From contig NZ_JAUSTE010000007.1 in NCBI RefSeq assembly GCF_030812675.1, positions 144,430 to 208,429 on the forward strand: a stretch of DNA of 64,000 nt, given 5' to 3'. Each line of letters starts with the position of its first letter. Within the stretch, counting starts at the first letter, position 1. The translations under genes were made by a program, and so were the position numbers. Shown here piece after piece: positions 62,348 through 64,000 of this stretch. Source of the DNA: Sinomonas atrocyanea. Its GTDB lineage: Bacteria; Actinomycetota; Actinomycetes; Actinomycetales; Micrococcaceae. Below the pieces are notes generated by a model, which was not told the DNA's origin, searched no databases, and saw nothing but the letters and a program-made list of their open reading frames with translations.

Positions 62348-63904
62348 ATGCGCCGCTTCCCAGCCGTCCTAGCGCTGATCGCGCTGCTGGTCCTCACCGG
62401 CTGGACGGCCGGGGGCGGCCCGCTGCCGGTCCTCGTCCCCGCCCTCAACGGGATCGACACGCACTACGAGCAGCTCGGCGGCGCCGCCTCCTTCCTCGGC
62501 ACGCCGCTGGGCCCGGAGTACCCACTGGCTGGCGGCGCCGCGCGGGACTACCAGGGCGGGAGCATCTACTGGAGCGCGGCCACCGGCGCCTGGGAGGTCC
62601 ACGGCGGGATCCGCACCGAGTACATCGGGCGGGGCGGGCCCGGCGGCTTCCTCGGCTTCCCGCGCACCGACGAGACCACCACGCCCGGGGCGGCCGGGCG
62701 CTACAACGACTTCACCGGCGGCTCGGTGTACTGGAGCCCGGCCACGGGGGCGCACGAGGTCCACGGCGGGATCCGCGCCGAGTACCTCGCCCGCGGCGGC
62801 CCGGCCGGCTTCCTCGGCTTCCCGCTCCGGGACGAGAGCCCCACCCAGGCGCCGACCGGCCGCTACAGCGACTTCACGGGCGGCTCGGTGTACTGGAGCC
62901 CCGCGACGGGGGCGCACGAGGTCCACGGGGCCATCCGGACCCGGTACGTCGGGCTGGGCGGCACCGCGAGCATCCTGGGCTTCCCGGTGACGGACGAGAT
63001 CGCGGCCCCGGACGGCGTGGGCCGCTACAACCACTTCAGCGGCACGAACGGCTCCTCGGTCTACTGGAGCCCGGCCACGGGCGCGCATGAGGTGATCGGC
63101 GGGATCCGGGCCCACTGGGCGTCGCTCGGCTGGGAGCACGGCCGGCTCGGCTATCCGCTCACCGGCGAGTACAGCATCACCGGCGGCCGGCGCAGCGACT
63201 TCCAGCACGGCGCCATCCTGTGGAACTCTGCCAGCTCCACGAGCCAGGTGGTCTATGCGGGCCTCCCGTCCGCGCTGATGGGTGCGGACCTCGAGCGCAT
63301 CCCGACCACCCACAGGGTCGTCGCCCTGACCTTCGACGCGGGCGCCAACAACGCCGCGGTCCGCTCCATCCTCAACACCCTCGCGGCCAACGGCGTCCCT
63401 GCCACGTTCTTCCTCACGGGCGCGTGGGCGAACCTGTTCCGCTCCGACGTGGCCGCGATCGTCGGCGGCGGGCACACCGTGGGGAACCACTCCATGACGC
63501 ACCCGTACTTCACCGCGCTCACGGACGCCCAGATCGCCGCGGAGGTGGGCGGCGCGCAGTCCGCGATCCTCGGCGCGGGCGCCGATCCCCGGCCGTTCTT
63601 CCGGTTCCCCTACGGCGACCGGAACGCCCGGACCATCGCGGACGTCAACGCCGCCGGGTATGCCGCGATCCGCTGGACTGTGGACACGCTCGGCTGGGAG
63701 GGCACCGTGGGCGGGACCCGCGGGCCGGACTTCGTCGTGCAGCGGGTCCTGGCCGCGGCGCAGCCGGGCGAGATCGTGCTCATGCACCTCGGGTCGAACC
63801 CGGACGACGGCTCGACCCTGGACGCGGCCGCCCTCCCCGCGGTCATCGCGCAGCTGCGCGCCGCGGGCTACGGATTCGTGACGCTCGACGCCGCGCTCGG
63901 CTAG
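62348..63904 (+). CDS. Secreted LGFP-repeat polysaccharide deacetylase
   Basis: Protein of 518 aa, ATG 62348 behind AAGGGG. Signal peptide MRRFPAVLALIALLVLTGW. About residues 35-300 hold five LGFP-type repeats (GGxxxFLGFP...DESPT and SVYWSPATGAHEVHGGIR), which anchor proteins to the cell envelope of actinobacteria. About 320-518 form a NodB deacetylase: TFDAG (motif 1), NHSMTHPY (metal His), RFPYGDRN and LMHLGSNP. It probably removes acetyl groups from wall glycans, changing the surface or lysozyme sensitivity. Confidence 0.88.
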   Translation: MRRFPAVLALIALLVLTGWTAGGGPLPVLVPALNGIDTHYEQLGGAASFLGTPLGPEYPLAGGAARDYQGGSIYWSAATGAWEVHGGIRTEYIGRGGPGGFLGFPRTDETTTPGAAGRYNDFTGGSVYWSPATGAHEVHGGIRAEYLARGGPAGFLGFPLRDESPTQAPTGRYSDFTGGSVYWSPATGAHEVHGAIRTRYVGLGGTASILGFPVTDEIAAPDGVGRYNHFSGTNGSSVYWSPATGAHEVIGGIRAHWASLGWEHGRLGYPLTGEYSITGGRRSDFQHGAILWNSASSTSQVVYAGLPSALMGADLERIPTTHRVVALTFDAGANNAAVRSILNTLAANGVPATFFLTGAWANLFRSDVAAIVGGGHTVGNHSMTHPYFTALTDAQIAAEVGGAQSAILGAGADPRPFFRFPYGDRNARTIADVNAAGYAAIRWTVDTLGWEGTVGGTRGPDFVVQRVLAAAQPGEIVLMHLGSNPDDGSTLDAAALPAVIAQLRAAGYGFVTLDAALG

Positions 63905-64000
63905 CTGTAGTACCCAGGGACGTTGTTTGATCTGGGTGCTGTGATGTGACGAGAACCTCCCGGCAGAGTGGAGCTGCTACCGCTTCCGCTCTGAACCAGG
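63905..64000. other. Unassigned window end
   Basis: The last 96 bases contain no gene I can support. GC is lower than the preceding gene. The stretch could be the outer end of a mobile element, but no inverted repeat or transposase can be seen inside the window. Confidence 0.3.

Noticed and set aside
1..64000. CRISPR arrays, rRNA or tRNA genes
   Set aside because: No regularly spaced direct repeats of CRISPR size, no cas genes and no recognisable tRNA or rRNA sequence were seen by eye.
63905..64000. Insertion-sequence end
   Set aside because: The GC change is suggestive, but neither a terminal inverted repeat nor a transposase lies inside the window.

Overview
The DNA is GC-rich (about 60-70% in most of the window). 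It has frequent GTG starts, clear GGAGG-type ribosome binding sites and many ATGA/GTGA stop-start overlaps. The gene set (complete Wadjet, HelD-like helicase, GH13/ABC sugar operon, LGFP-repeat deacetylase, S53 peptidases) fits a high-GC Gram-positive actinobacterium, probably Micrococcales (Arthrobacter/Sinomonas-like). That placement is inference; no rRNA or marker gene is present.

Layout. Positions 1-9.9 kb are accessory DNA: a PD-(D/E)XK-like protein, an EVE-domain protein, a helical protein beside a membrane protein, a macro-like/SIR2-like fusion, a sigma-region-4-like DNA-binding protein, and an ADP-ribosylglycohydrolase-phosphatase + ARPP-1 pair. The last pair is divergent from an NrtR-type regulator (10.0-10.7 kb), with two similar palindromes between them. 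At 10.77-13.55 kb lies an AT-richer two-gene unit encoding a P-loop ATPase and a protein with a C-terminal Swt1-type HEPN motif. From 31.7 kb down to 13.6 kb on the minus strand are a NERD-UvrD helicase and then five overlapping genes: a giant DUF1998 helicase, a DrmD-like SNF2 helicase, an Eco57I/DrmMI-like adenine methylase, McrB and McrC. This looks like a DISARM core (class 1 type) welded to a McrBC effector, and it is the strongest candidate here for an undescribed system. On the plus strand follow a HelD-like helicase (31.9-34.3 kb) and a GmrSD (DUF262/DUF1524) gene (34.8-36.9 kb). A complete Wadjet operon JetABCD occupies 37.1-43.9 kb on the minus strand.

From about 43.9 kb the content turns into ordinary chromosome: an alpha/beta hydrolase, DNA polymerase IV, a small membrane protein, an alpha-glucoside operon (binding protein, two permeases, GH13 glucosidase) under a LacI-type regulator with two perfect operators, a DHFR-like reductase and a GlcD-like FAD oxidase. 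Then come two paralogous secreted S53 (sedolisin) peptidases flanking an SQD1-like epimerase and an aminotransferase/MarR/MFS operon. The window ends with a secreted LGFP-repeat polysaccharide deacetylase.

How it fits together: the first two thirds is a defence island. It holds modified-base or modification-dependent restriction (EVE protein, McrBC, GmrSD), methylation-linked helicases (DISARM-like), plasmid defence (Wadjet), probable NAD+/ADP-ribose enzymes, and a candidate RNase-based ATPase-HEPN system. GC drops inside the ATPase-HEPN pair and inside the methylase 3' end, which suggests recent module exchange.
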